Positions 1-8,291 of a DNA stretch of 64,000 nucleotides are shown here, in pieces. Source of the DNA: Pelagibacteraceae bacterium AG-470-E16 (GTDB lineage: Bacteria; Pseudomonadota; Alphaproteobacteria; Pelagibacterales; Pelagibacteraceae); NCBI GenBank assembly GCA_003209195.1, contig QCSF01000005.1, positions 1-64,000 on the forward strand, read 5' to 3'. How positions within the stretch are numbered: the stretch's first letter is position 1; each line of letters begins with the position of its first letter. The position numbers and the translations under genes are program-made. The notes beneath the pieces are model-generated. The model was not told the DNA's origin. It saw only the letters and a program-made list of their open reading frames with translations, and made no database searches.

Positions 1-1938
1 AAAAATGAAAAAATTTTTAAAGTCTCCCCAGAATGGTCGACAAAAGCAATAATAGATAAAAATGGATACTTAAAAAAATATAATGCTTCTATAGAAAACA
101 ATGAAGCTTTTTGGAGTGAAGAAGGGAAGCGTATTGATTGGATAAAACCATATTCAAAAATTAAAGATGTTACTTATGGCAAAGAGAATGTTGAAATAAA
201 GTGGTATTATGACGGGACATTAAATGTTTGTTATAATTGTGTAGACCGTCACTTACCACATAAAGCAAATGATACGGCAATAATTTTTGAGGGTGATGAG
301 CCTACAGTTGATAATAAAATTACTTATCAAGAACTAAAAGACGAAGTTTGTAAACTTGCTAATGGTTTGAAAGAAATTGGTGTCAAAAAAGGCGATAGAG
401 TTACAATTTATATGCCAATGGTTCCTCAAGCTGTTTATTCAATGCTTGCTTGCGCACGTATTGGTGCTGTTCACTCCGTTGTATTTGGAGGTTTTTCAGC
501 AGACTCATTAGCTGGCAGAATTTCAGATTGTAAATCTGAATTTGTAATTACCGCGGATCAAGGTGTAAGAGGTGGTAAAACTATACCATTAAAAAATACT
601 ACAGACGAGGCGTTGCAAAATTGTCCTGATGTAAAAAAATGTGTAGTTTTAAAACATACAAACGCGGATATTTCGATGATAGATAATAGGGACGTTTGGT
701 ATCATGATTTAACAAACACCGCTTCGTCAGAATGTGAGCCTGAGGAAATGAATGCTGAAGATCCTTTATTTATACTTTACACATCTGGATCAACGGGAAA
801 ACCTAAAGGAGTGATGCATACAAGTGGTGGATATCTTGTTTACGCTTCAATGACACACAAATATATTTTTAATTATGAAGAAGGTGATATTTATTGGTGT
901 ACTGCAGATGTTGGATGGGTAACAGGACATAGCTATATTGTTTACGGACCATTATCAAATGGTGCAACAACATTAGTTTTCGAAGGTGTGCCAACTTATC
1001 CAGATGCTGGGCGTTTTTGGCAAGTGTGTGATAAACATAATGTTAATATTTTTTATACCGCACCTACAGCCTTAAGATCGTTAATGAGAGAGGGGGATGC
1101 TTTAGTAAAAAGGTCAAATAGACAATCAATAAAAATTCTTGGAACTGTTGGAGAGCCAATTAATCCAGAAGCCTGGATGTGGTATCACAAAGTAGTTGGA
1201 AATTCGCGTTGTCCAATAGTTGATACATGGTGGCAAACTGAAACAGGTGGAATTTTAATTTCTGCACAACCAGGAGCAATAGATCTTAAACCTGGTTCTG
1301 CGACCAAGCCATTTTATGGCATTCAGCCTGCTATAGTTGATGATCAAGGAAACGAGCTTAGTGGTGAGTGTAAAGGTCGACTGTGTATGAAAGATTCTTG
1401 GCCAGGACAAATGAGGACGGTTTATGGTGATCACCAAAGATTTATTGATACTTATTTTTCAACTGTTGAAGGGATGTATTTCACAGGTGATGGATGCCGA
1501 AGAGATAAAGATGGTTACTACTGGATAACTGGTCGTGTTGATGACGTAATTATAGTCTCCGGACATAATTTGGGAACAGCAGAAATCGAAAGTGCATTCG
1601 TTGCTCATCCAAAAGTCGCAGAAGCTGCAGTAGTTGGTTACCCTCATGATATTAAAGGTAATGGCTTATATTGTTATGTTACGCTTAATGCAGGTGAGGA
1701 AGGATCAGATGATTTAAATGAAGAACTAAAACAATGGGTAAGAAAAAATATTGGACCTTTAGCAAAACCTGATCTTATTCATTTCACTCCAGGGTTACCC
1801 AAAACTAGATCCGGGAAAATAATGAGACGTATTTTAAGAAAAGTTGCTGAAAATGATTATGGAAATTTAGGTGATACCTCTACCTTAGCTGATCCCACGG
1901 TAGTTCAAAGTCTTATCGATAATAGATTAAATAAATAA
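1..1938 (+). CDS. acs: Acetyl-CoA synthetase, 5' end cut by window edge
   Basis: Makes acetyl-CoA from acetate, ATP and CoA (AMP-forming) in the cytoplasm. The frame is open from base 1 and reads 645 residues, against about 650 in the family, so only a few N-terminal residues lie outside the window. An ATG at base 5 is in another frame, and a TTG at 367 is internal. The ANL motif [12 protein letters not shown] lies near residue 260, WWQTETGG is present, and the C-terminal [11 protein letters not shown] carries the catalytic, acetylatable lysine (codon 1816-1818). The Na+/solute symporter 2 kb downstream could feed it acetate, which is inference. Identity is very secure. Confidence 0.97.
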   Translation, partial: KNEKIFKVSPEWSTKAIIDKNGYLKKYNASIENNEAFWSEEGKRIDWIKPYSKIKDVTYGKENVEIKWYYDGTLNVCYNCVDRHLPHKANDTAIIFEGDEPTVDNKITYQELKDEVCKLANGLKEIGVKKGDRVTIYMPMVPQAVYSMLACARIGAVHSVVFGGFSADSLAGRISDCKSEFVITADQGVRGGKTIPLKNTTDEALQNCPDVKKCVVLKHTNADISMIDNRDVWYHDLTNTASSECEPEEMNAEDPLFILYTSGSTGKPKGVMHTSGGYLVYASMTHKYIFNYEEGDIYWCTADVGWVTGHSYIVYGPLSNGATTLVFEGVPTYPDAGRFWQVCDKHNVNIFYTAPTALRSLMREGDALVKRSNRQSIKILGTVGEPINPEAWMWYHKVVGNSRCPIVDTWWQTETGGILISAQPGAIDLKPGSATKPFYGIQPAIVDDQGNELSGECKGRLCMKDSWPGQMRTVYGDHQRFIDTYFSTVEGMYFTGDGCRRDKDGYYWITGRVDDVIIVSGHNLGTAEIESAFVAHPKVAEAAVVGYPHDIKGNGLYCYVTLNAGEEGSDDLNEELKQWVRKNIGPLAKPDLIHFTPGLPKTRSGKIMRRILRKVAENDYGNLGDTSTLADPTVVQSLIDNRLNK

Positions 1939-2118
1939 TCAAAAATCGTACACAATACCTTTTTTTTCCCAGTCACCATATCTTGTTGGTTCTGGACCCT
2001 CGGGTCCACCAACCTCTTTCACCTTTACTTTTGTTTTATTTGTTTGTTTCTTATTTTTGTGACGCTCTGTCGCTTCGCTTAATGCTTCATTTGCAATTTT
2101 TTTAAAGTCTTTTTTCAT
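1939..2118 (-). CDS. SDHAF4-like (DUF1674) succinate dehydrogenase assembly factor
   Basis: A 59-residue protein, [20 protein letters not shown] at the N terminus, ending in [19 protein letters not shown]. That tail is the hallmark of the DUF1674/SDHAF4 family, whose mitochondrial members bind flavinylated SdhA and help load it into succinate dehydrogenase. The N-terminal half is lysine-rich and probably disordered, as is normal for the family. The stop codon abuts the convergent acs stop. No sdh genes are in the window, so the gene is separated from its target operon. The signature is specific enough for a confident call despite the tiny size. Confidence 0.85.
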   Translation of the reverse strand: MKKDFKKIANEALSEATERHKNKKQTNKTKVKVKEVGGPEGPEPTRYGDWEKKGIVYDF

Positions 2119-2142
2119 TTAATTTAGTAATATAATAATGCA

Positions 2143-2649
2143 GTGAAAAATTTTATACAAACAATGATCAAGCCTGATTGGGATGATAATCCAAATAAAT
2201 CAGAAATTTTATATGCGGCAAATCTTCTCGAAGTTGGAGAATTCCAATTCCTACAACTCGCTTATAAAGCTTGGTTTGACGAAGAATTACCGGAAAAATT
2301 AATTAACAAAATATTTAGGGACTATACAATTAGAAATATTATACCAAATTGGGCTAGACATTACGCTAGAACAATTGCTCATTTAGAAAAAACAAACCAG
2401 TTGGATGCACAAGACCCAAAGTATCACGTTTATGATGTAGAATTCGGAAAGCCAACGGGTAGTAAAGGTTTAGAAAAATTTGTTTGGGTTTCGCTTGGAA
2501 TTACAACTTTTTTCTTATTTTCATTTTACTTAGCCATCATAACTGTTGACGAACCAACTGATTTACTTCCACCGTATTTTGAAAAAAAAAATATTTTTCC
2601 TGAAGAATATAAAAGAAAACAAAATGAAAATAAGGAAAATAAAAAATAA
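2143..2649 (+). CDS. Conserved-looking single-span membrane protein of unknown function
   Basis: 168 residues from a GTG start; I do not recognise the family. The first ~110 residues look soluble and helical, with a tryptophan/aromatic-rich stretch around residues 40-75. One hydrophobic segment lies at about 112-134, followed by an acidic/lysine-rich tail. It therefore looks like an inner-membrane protein with a large N-terminal domain. It is followed after 2 bp by another small membrane protein on the same strand, so the two are probably co-transcribed and may act together. The coding call rests on length, codon use like the neighbours and the tight spacing. Confidence 0.6.
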   Translation: MKNFIQTMIKPDWDDNPNKSEILYAANLLEVGEFQFLQLAYKAWFDEELPEKLINKIFRDYTIRNIIPNWARHYARTIAHLEKTNQLDAQDPKYHVYDVEFGKPTGSKGLEKFVWVSLGITTFFLFSFYLAIITVDEPTDLLPPYFEKKNIFPEEYKRKQNENKENKK

Positions 2650-2651
2650 TT

Positions 2652-2852
2652 ATGATTGATATTCCTCAAGAATATGAGGGGTTAGTAAATACACTTTTTT
2701 TAATTGCAACTGCTTTTGTTACTTATCATGGATTAACATATAGGAACAAAGACGGGGAAAGTAATTGGGTTCATCTTTTATTTGGGTGTATCGCTGCGGT
2801 ATATTTTTTTCTAGTATTGTTTAGAGATGTCTTAAAAGTAATTACATTCTAG
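2652..2852 (+). CDS. Small two-span membrane protein, unknown function
   Basis: 66 residues starting MIDIPQEYEGLVNTLFLIAT. Two hydrophobic helices at about 11-28 and 42-62 are joined by a polar hairpin (YRNKDGESNW). Such an arrangement is common in small subunits or accessory proteins of membrane complexes, but no family is recognised. It starts 2 bp after the preceding membrane protein, and its stop overlaps the stop of the convergent TPR gene by 4 bp. I infer a two-gene unit with the 168-residue protein upstream. Confidence 0.55.
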   Translation: MIDIPQEYEGLVNTLFLIATAFVTYHGLTYRNKDGESNWVHLLFGCIAAVYFFLVLFRDVLKVITF

Positions 2853-3469
2853 AGTTTTCCGGGTTTATGCATTCTTTGCTCTTTGTCAGATTCTGGAATT
2901 TTTAACACTCTTTTTTCAATTGGTAACTGTAGTTGTTCAAAAATATATTGCGCACGATCTCGTACTGAAGAAGGTTTGTTGATCATGTAAATTATTTTAT
3001 GTCCAAGGCCTGGTCCAGCTACTGCTTCATGATCGATTTCCAAAGCTTTGATATAATCTTGCAATGCCTCTTTGTACTTTTCAGATCTATCTTTTATTAT
3101 CCCTCTATTAGCATATGCAGCAGCTAATGTACCTTTTCCGGTTAAGTCATCATCTTTTAATGTTCTAACTAAAAATTTAATTAAAAACGTTAATTCATCA
3201 TTTGCAATTTTATACTCCTCTCTATTAATATGAACTAATGCTTTACACATCATTGCACCTCGATGATTGGGGTTTTTTTGTAAAGCAATTTTTGCATGTT
3301 CAATTGCCTCATCCCAAAGTTTATCTTTTAATCTTTGATCACAAACCTGTGTTTCATAATCTCCTGCTGGCCTATTTATAAAAGATTGAATGATCATCCA
3401 CACAGAAAACATTACAAATGTAGAAATTCCACAAATAATAACAAATCTCTTTAAAATTCTAGGATTCAT
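2849..3469 (-). CDS. Membrane-anchored TPR protein
   Basis: 206 residues. A signal anchor at about 9-29 (VIICGISTFVMFSVWMI) is followed by tetratricopeptide-like helices: WDEAIEHAKIALQKNPNHRGA around 52-72 and YKEALQDYIKALEIDHEA around 133-150. Both match the TPR consensus (A8, A20, P32 positions). The soluble part is probably periplasmic. TPR proteins act as assembly or scaffolding platforms; no specific partner can be named. Upstream, 5 bp away on the same strand, is a small membrane protein, so they form a likely operon. Confidence 0.65.
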   Translation of the reverse strand: MNPRILKRFVIICGISTFVMFSVWMIIQSFINRPAGDYETQVCDQRLKDKLWDEAIEHAKIALQKNPNHRGAMMCKALVHINREEYKIANDELTFLIKFLVRTLKDDDLTGKGTLAAAYANRGIIKDRSEKYKEALQDYIKALEIDHEAVAGPGLGHKIIYMINKPSSVRDRAQYIFEQLQLPIEKRVLKIPESDKEQRMHKPGKL

Positions 3470-3474
3470 AATTT

Positions 3475-3735
3475 TTAATAAAAAACATTTTGAACATATA
3501 GATAACTGAAAACAAATGATAGTAACATTGATGTAAATCTAGCTCTATTGTTAAGCTTTTTTTTAATAATCTCATTAAGTTCTTGAACATCCGAATTATC
3601 TTTAAAAAACTTTTTCATATAGAGTTGAAAGAGAATTTTCTTAATTGGGAAAAATAAAGCTGCAGTTAACACAACAGTCCAAATTGGTTGATGGAATGTT
3701 TTATATAGCTCAATCATTACAACTCTAGGTATCAT
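3475..3735 (-). CDS. Small hydrophobic protein of unknown function
   Basis: 86 residues, beginning MIPRVVMIELYKTFHQPIWT. A hydrophobic segment at about 16-36 and a second near the C terminus (about 68-84) flank a charged middle (KKFFKDNSDVQELNEIIKKK). No family is recognised. It lies 5 bp upstream of the TPR gene on the same strand and diverges from the large symporter gene across a 197-bp intergenic region. It may have an alternative start two codons on; the ATG used here leaves the gene just inside the intergenic region. Confidence 0.5.
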   Translation of the reverse strand: MIPRVVMIELYKTFHQPIWTVVLTAALFFPIKKILFQLYMKKFFKDNSDVQELNEIIKKKLNNRARFTSMLLSFVFSYLYVQNVFY

Positions 3736-3893
3736 TATTAACTTTTTTTTGAAAACACAAAAATACTTGAAAAACCTTCATATTTGTATTTGCATTGCAA
3801 CAGTATTTTCCCAATTGCGTCACCTTTAAGCTTAATAATAAAGCAAAAATATTATAAATTTAAACTGAAGTTGTTGATTGTTTAATTAGCAAC

Positions 3894-3905
3894 GTTACAT
3901 GTAAC
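3894..3905. promoter_or_regulatory. Perfect 12-bp palindrome upstream of symporter gene
   Basis: GTTACATGTAAC is a perfect inverted repeat 27 bp before the TTG start of the symporter, within the 197-bp divergent intergenic region. A second, odd-centred palindrome TTGCATTGCAA lies at 3790-3800. The position between likely promoter and ribosome binding site would suit an operator, but no regulator is assigned. Confidence 0.35.
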
Positions 3906-3932
3906 AAAATAAACTAAACAAAGGGGGAAACC

Positions 3933-5876
3933 TTGTCAGCAAAAGTAACATGGTTATTAGCTTTTGTGGTATTGTATTGGGTCTACTGTATTTATTGGGG
4001 GTTCAAATCATCACAACAAGCTAAAACTGCTACCGATTATTTCGTAGCTGGTCGTAGACTAGGACTATGGGTATTCGTATTAGCAGCCACGGCAACATCT
4101 TTTTCTGGTTGGACCTTTATGGGTCACCCAGGACTGATTTATCGTGACGGTTTTCAATATGCTTATGCCTCTTTCTATGCAATTACAATCCCATTCACGG
4201 GTGTAATGTTTTTAAAGAGACAATGGATATTAGGAAAACGATTTGGTTATGTGACTCCCGGTGAAATGCTTGCGGATTACTTTAAAGGTGATGGTGTAAG
4301 ATATTTAACCGTGATAATCGCATTATGTTTCTCAATTCCATACCTTGGTTTGCAGCTTGCAGCCTCAGGAAAACTATTTAACGTTTTATCTGATGGTCTT
4401 GTAACTGTAACAGCAGGGACATGGATCTTATCTGCAGTTGTGCTAATTTATGTAGCATCTGGTGGTTTAAGAGCTGTGGCGTACGTTGATACACTTCAAT
4501 GTGTACTTCTTGCGTTCGGAATTGTAGCAGTTGGTTTTATCGCATACGATCTTGTAGGCGGTTGGACAGCACTTAATCAAGGATTAGCAAAGGTTGCGTT
4601 AGTAAAAGGAACGAAGTGGGGTGTAACTCCAGGTGACGGATACTCGGCATATTTAGCAATCCCTGGTGTGATTCAATTTACTGCAGGTTTGGGTAAAGAA
4701 ACTCCTGTAGGTGGATTGTGGACTGGAGTAATGGTGTTAACTTATATGTTTGCTCTTATGGGTATTCATTCTGCACCAGCATTCTCTATGTGGTCTTTCG
4801 GTAATAAAGACCCTAGACCTTTTGCGCCACAACAAGTTTGGGCTTCGTCATTTGGAATTGGAGCAATCTTATTCTTCTTTACAGCGGCTCAAGGTATGGG
4901 TGCTCACTTATTGGGAGCAGATCCAGTGGTAAATGCAGCAGGTGCAAACATTTCAAATATTTTACCTGAGTCAATAGGTAAAGGTGGTCAAGGAAATTTA
5001 GTTCCTTTTTACATCAATACTCTTGGTGAAACTGCGCCTTGGTTTGTAGGTCTTTTAGCTGTATGTGCTTTAGCTGCTATGCAGTCTACAGGTGCAGCCT
5101 ACATGTCAACAGCTGGCGGTATGTTAACTAGAGACTTATACAAAAAACTAATCAATCCTAAAGCTTCTCATGAAACTCAAAAGTTTTTTGGAAGAATGGG
5201 AGTTGCGTTCATCGTAATAGCAGCATTATTAGTTGCAACATACTCAAAAGATGCACTTGTTTTATTAGGTGGATTAGCAGTTGCTTTTGGTTTCCAGATG
5301 TGGATGCCATTAATGTCAATCTGTTACTTCCCATGGTTTACTAGACAAGGTGTAACTGCGGGTATGGCAGCTGGTATTATTGCGGTAATGTTGACTGAAA
5401 GTGTCGGTCAAAAATTATTCGGTGGAGCTTTACCATGGGGAAGATGGCCTCTAACAATGCACTCAGCATTCTGGGGCATGTTCTTTAACTTAGGTATTGC
5501 AACTATCGTTTCCACAATGACGCAAAATGCAAGTGATAGAGCACATAGACAAAAATATCACGACTTCTTACAACAGCATGCTGGTTTACCAGCTTCTAAA
5601 CAAGGTCTAAAGCCAGTGGCTTGGGCAATTACTTTAGCATGGTTATTCTTTGGAATCGGACCAGGAGCTGTAATCGGAAATGATATCTTTGGTGCGCCAA
5701 ATGACTATGCTTCATGGACATTTGGAATCCCATCCATTTGGGCGTGGCAAATTCTATTCTGGGCACTAGGAGTCGGTATGATGTGGTTCTTAGCGTACAA
5801 AATGGAAATGTCTACTATTCCAGATAAAGAAATCGTTGCATTAACAGACGATATTGGAGATACACAAAGAGCATAA
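3933..5876 (+). CDS. Sodium:solute symporter (SSS family), probable monocarboxylate uptake
   Basis: 647 residues, with 13 or more hydrophobic helices of the SSS/LeuT fold. The family fingerprint in the first helices is visible: DYFVAGRRLG near 33-42, then TATSFSGWTFMGHPGLIY near 53-70. The C-terminal extension carries two further helices. A TTG start is chosen because a strong AAGGGGGAA ribosome site sits just upstream and no earlier in-frame start fits. Substrate is not readable from sequence. The near neighbour acs makes acetate or another short carboxylate plausible, which is inference. Transcription ends at the hairpin right after the stop. Its longer, more G+C-balanced codons suggest high expression. 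Confidence 0.85.
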   Translation: MSAKVTWLLAFVVLYWVYCIYWGFKSSQQAKTATDYFVAGRRLGLWVFVLAATATSFSGWTFMGHPGLIYRDGFQYAYASFYAITIPFTGVMFLKRQWILGKRFGYVTPGEMLADYFKGDGVRYLTVIIALCFSIPYLGLQLAASGKLFNVLSDGLVTVTAGTWILSAVVLIYVASGGLRAVAYVDTLQCVLLAFGIVAVGFIAYDLVGGWTALNQGLAKVALVKGTKWGVTPGDGYSAYLAIPGVIQFTAGLGKETPVGGLWTGVMVLTYMFALMGIHSAPAFSMWSFGNKDPRPFAPQQVWASSFGIGAILFFFTAAQGMGAHLLGADPVVNAAGANISNILPESIGKGGQGNLVPFYINTLGETAPWFVGLLAVCALAAMQSTGAAYMSTAGGMLTRDLYKKLINPKASHETQKFFGRMGVAFIVIAALLVATYSKDALVLLGGLAVAFGFQMWMPLMSICYFPWFTRQGVTAGMAAGIIAVMLTESVGQKLFGGALPWGRWPLTMHSAFWGMFFNLGIATIVSTMTQNASDRAHRQKYHDFLQQHAGLPASKQGLKPVAWAITLAWLFFGIGPGAVIGNDIFGAPNDYASWTFGIPSIWAWQILFWALGVGMMWFLAYKMEMSTIPDKEIVALTDDIGDTQRA

Positions 5877-5897
5877 GCTTTTTAAGATTTATCAAGA

Positions 5898-5928
5898 AAG
5901 GGCGGATCAACATCCGCCCTTTTTTTTT
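5898..5928 (+). terminator. Intrinsic terminator after the symporter gene
   Basis: A 10-bp stem AAGGGCGGAT / ATCCGCCCTT (5898-5907 and 5912-5921) with a CAAC loop is followed by eight or more T residues. It lies 21 bp after the symporter stop and is the strongest rho-independent terminator seen in the window. It insulates rpe from the symporter. Confidence 0.92.
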
Positions 5929-5968
5929 GTTTTTTAGAATATAAAGACTATAAAAACTATAAATCAAA

Positions 5969-6628
5969 ATGAAAAATATCATTAAGATAGCTCCCTCAAT
6001 CTTATCAGCAGACTTTAGTAAATTAAGAGAAGAAATCAAATCGCTAGAAGATGGTGGGGCAGATATGATCCATATAGATGTCATGGATGGACATTTTGTT
6101 CCTAATCTAACATTTGGTCCTCCAGTTATCAAAAAAATTAGAAAATGTACAAAACTACCGTTTGATGTTCATCTAATGATCTCCCCAGTAGAAAAATATA
6201 TAAAAGATTATTCTAATGCGGGCGCAGATATAATAACTTTACATCCTGAGGCAACTGATAATTTATCACGATCTATTGATATTATTAAATCATTCTCTAA
6301 AAAAGCTGGAGTATCTTTAAAACCAGATACACCAAACGAGTTAATAAAAGACGTTATCAAAAAAATAGATGTAATATTAATAATGAGTGTAAATCCAGGA
6401 TTTTCTGGGCAAACTTTTATGCCGAAAGTATTAAGTAAAATAAAATTTTTTAGACATAAAATCCAAACCGAAAAACTTAATATTGATATTGAAATCGATG
6501 GCGGTATTGATTTTAAAACTGGACCAATGGCTATAGAAGCAGGTGCAAATATTTTAGTTTCTGGGACCACAATTTTTAATAATAAGAATCAAATTTCTGA
6601 AAATATAAAAAATTTAAGAAAGTATTAA
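5969..6628 (+). CDS. rpe: Ribulose-phosphate 3-epimerase
   Basis: 219 residues, the normal family length. Interconverts ribulose 5-phosphate and xylulose 5-phosphate in the pentose phosphate pathway. A TIM barrel beginning IAPSILSADF, with the metal/catalytic motifs HIDVMDGHFVPN near 34-45, DVHLM near 67 and the phosphate-binding end EIDGGI...ILVSGTTIF. The stop codon directly abuts the ATG of the heparinase-like gene, so they are co-transcribed with purH likely following. This rpe-heparinase-purH order recurs in alphaproteobacteria. Confidence 0.96.
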   Translation: MKNIIKIAPSILSADFSKLREEIKSLEDGGADMIHIDVMDGHFVPNLTFGPPVIKKIRKCTKLPFDVHLMISPVEKYIKDYSNAGADIITLHPEATDNLSRSIDIIKSFSKKAGVSLKPDTPNELIKDVIKKIDVILIMSVNPGFSGQTFMPKVLSKIKFFRHKIQTEKLNIDIEIDGGIDFKTGPMAIEAGANILVSGTTIFNNKNQISENIKNLRKY

Positions 6629-8269
6629 ATGAATCCCAGATTCGTCAGATTATTTATTTATTCTGTTGGAAACATGTTCTTAAAAAAGATACAAGAGATC
6701 TATTTTGCAACAGACTATTATAACAATAGTCTGAAAGTAACTCCTCCATCAAGAAGTTATGATATGAATAATGTTCCTTTATTATCTGAGCTCGAGGACA
6801 AAAATAAAAAAAGAATTGAATTAATAAATCGTTTTAAATCTAATATTTGGAAATTTGACAGCTTAGGAAAAAAACATTCATCAAAACTTAATAATTTTAG
6901 CTGGCTTTCGCAAATGGATATAAAAAAACACAAAAACCTTACTAAAAATATTATACTTGAATGGCTAAAAAAAAATCACAATTATAATCAAAAAAATTGG
7001 TGTCATAATATTACTGCTACAAGACTAATTTTTTGGATATGCTGTTCACACTTTACAATAAGAAGTGATGATATAATATTTCGCGCAGCTGTCACAAATA
7101 ATATCATCAAACAAGCTTTACACTTAAATAATAATTTAACTTTTATTCATAACAAATTAGAAAAAATATTTGTGTTAACTGCGCTCATTTTAGTAAGCGT
7201 TACATTTGAAGGTAGCCAAAAATTATTTCAAACCTCAATGAAAAATCTTTCAAATGAAATTAAAAATTTGATAGACCGAAATGGATTTGTTGAGAGTAAG
7301 AATCCAGAAGATCAATTTTGGCTATTACATCATATAATTTTAATTAAAGAATTTTTAATATTTTCACAAAATAATGTTCCCGATTTTTTGGATGAGCATT
7401 TACAGAATGTGGGTTCAAATTATAAGGGTATAGTCCTATCAAATAATAATTTACCACTATTTAATGGTACAAAAAATAAAGACATGACTGAATTTAACAA
7501 ATTTATAAAAGCTAAAGGTTATAAGTTTGAAAAAAAAACTAACACCCATTTTTATTTGATTTCCAAAATAAAAAAGTTTGAAATTATACTGGACGCAAAT
7601 AATCCTCCTTCAGATTTAAATTCACAAAATTATCAAGCAGGATGTTTATCATTTGAATTTTTTTATAATGGAAAAAAAATAATTTCTAATTGTGGATCAG
7701 CAAGTAATTTTGGTGGAGAACTACCCTTTTTAAGTCAAACAACCGCTGCACATTCAACATTAACGATTAACGATACATCCTCTTGTCTTTTTCAAAGAAA
7801 CAGGCTGATAAGATCTTTTTATGGAAATTCGTTACTACATAAACTTAAAGTATATAAAAAAGATCTTAATACAGACAAAGACACAATTTCTGTTATTGCT
7901 GGCCATAATGGATATCAAAAAAAATATAATGCCCTTTACGAAAGGAAAATTGTTATTAGCGAAAGCAACAGAACAATTTCTGGAGATGAATTAATAATTA
8001 TTGCAAAAAAGAATTTAGTTTTTTTAAACTTTTCTTTACGCTTTCATGTTACGCCAAATAGTAAACTGATCAAAACTCAAGGTGGTGATATATTGTTAAG
8101 CGTAGATAATCAGGCATGGAAATTTAAAACTTCTCACAATACTAAAATTGAAGATAGTTTATATTTTGCAAATTATGATAAAATCTTAGAATCGCAATGT
8201 ATTCTTGTAGAAGGGGTCTTAAAAAACAAAATAAATAGTATTAAATGGACTTTAAAAAAAACAAATTAA
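6629..8269 (+). CDS. Heparinase II/III-like protein
   Basis: 546 residues. The N-terminal half is alpha-helical (toroid-like). The C-terminal part, about residues 330-540, resembles the heparinase II/III beta domain: AGCLSFEFFYNGKKIISNCG followed by an AAHSTLTINDTSS segment with the conserved histidine/serine context. No signal peptide is evident. Substrate is unknown; alphaproteobacteria commonly carry this gene between rpe/rsmB and purH, and a role in envelope glycan metabolism is only inferred. Its ATG abuts the rpe stop, which fixes the start. Confidence 0.75.
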   Translation: MNPRFVRLFIYSVGNMFLKKIQEIYFATDYYNNSLKVTPPSRSYDMNNVPLLSELEDKNKKRIELINRFKSNIWKFDSLGKKHSSKLNNFSWLSQMDIKKHKNLTKNIILEWLKKNHNYNQKNWCHNITATRLIFWICCSHFTIRSDDIIFRAAVTNNIIKQALHLNNNLTFIHNKLEKIFVLTALILVSVTFEGSQKLFQTSMKNLSNEIKNLIDRNGFVESKNPEDQFWLLHHIILIKEFLIFSQNNVPDFLDEHLQNVGSNYKGIVLSNNNLPLFNGTKNKDMTEFNKFIKAKGYKFEKKTNTHFYLISKIKKFEIILDANNPPSDLNSQNYQAGCLSFEFFYNGKKIISNCGSASNFGGELPFLSQTTAAHSTLTINDTSSCLFQRNRLIRSFYGNSLLHKLKVYKKDLNTDKDTISVIAGHNGYQKKYNALYERKIVISESNRTISGDELIIIAKKNLVFLNFSLRFHVTPNSKLIKTQGGDILLSVDNQAWKFKTSHNTKIEDSLYFANYDKILESQCILVEGVLKNKINSIKWTLKKTN

Positions 8270-8291
8270 TAAAACATAAAAGTAATAAAAA

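Noticed and set aside
6208-6570. 120-codon open frame opposite rpe
   Set aside because: Antisense to the catalytic barrel of Rpe; hydrophobic composition arises from the complement of lysine and asparagine codons.
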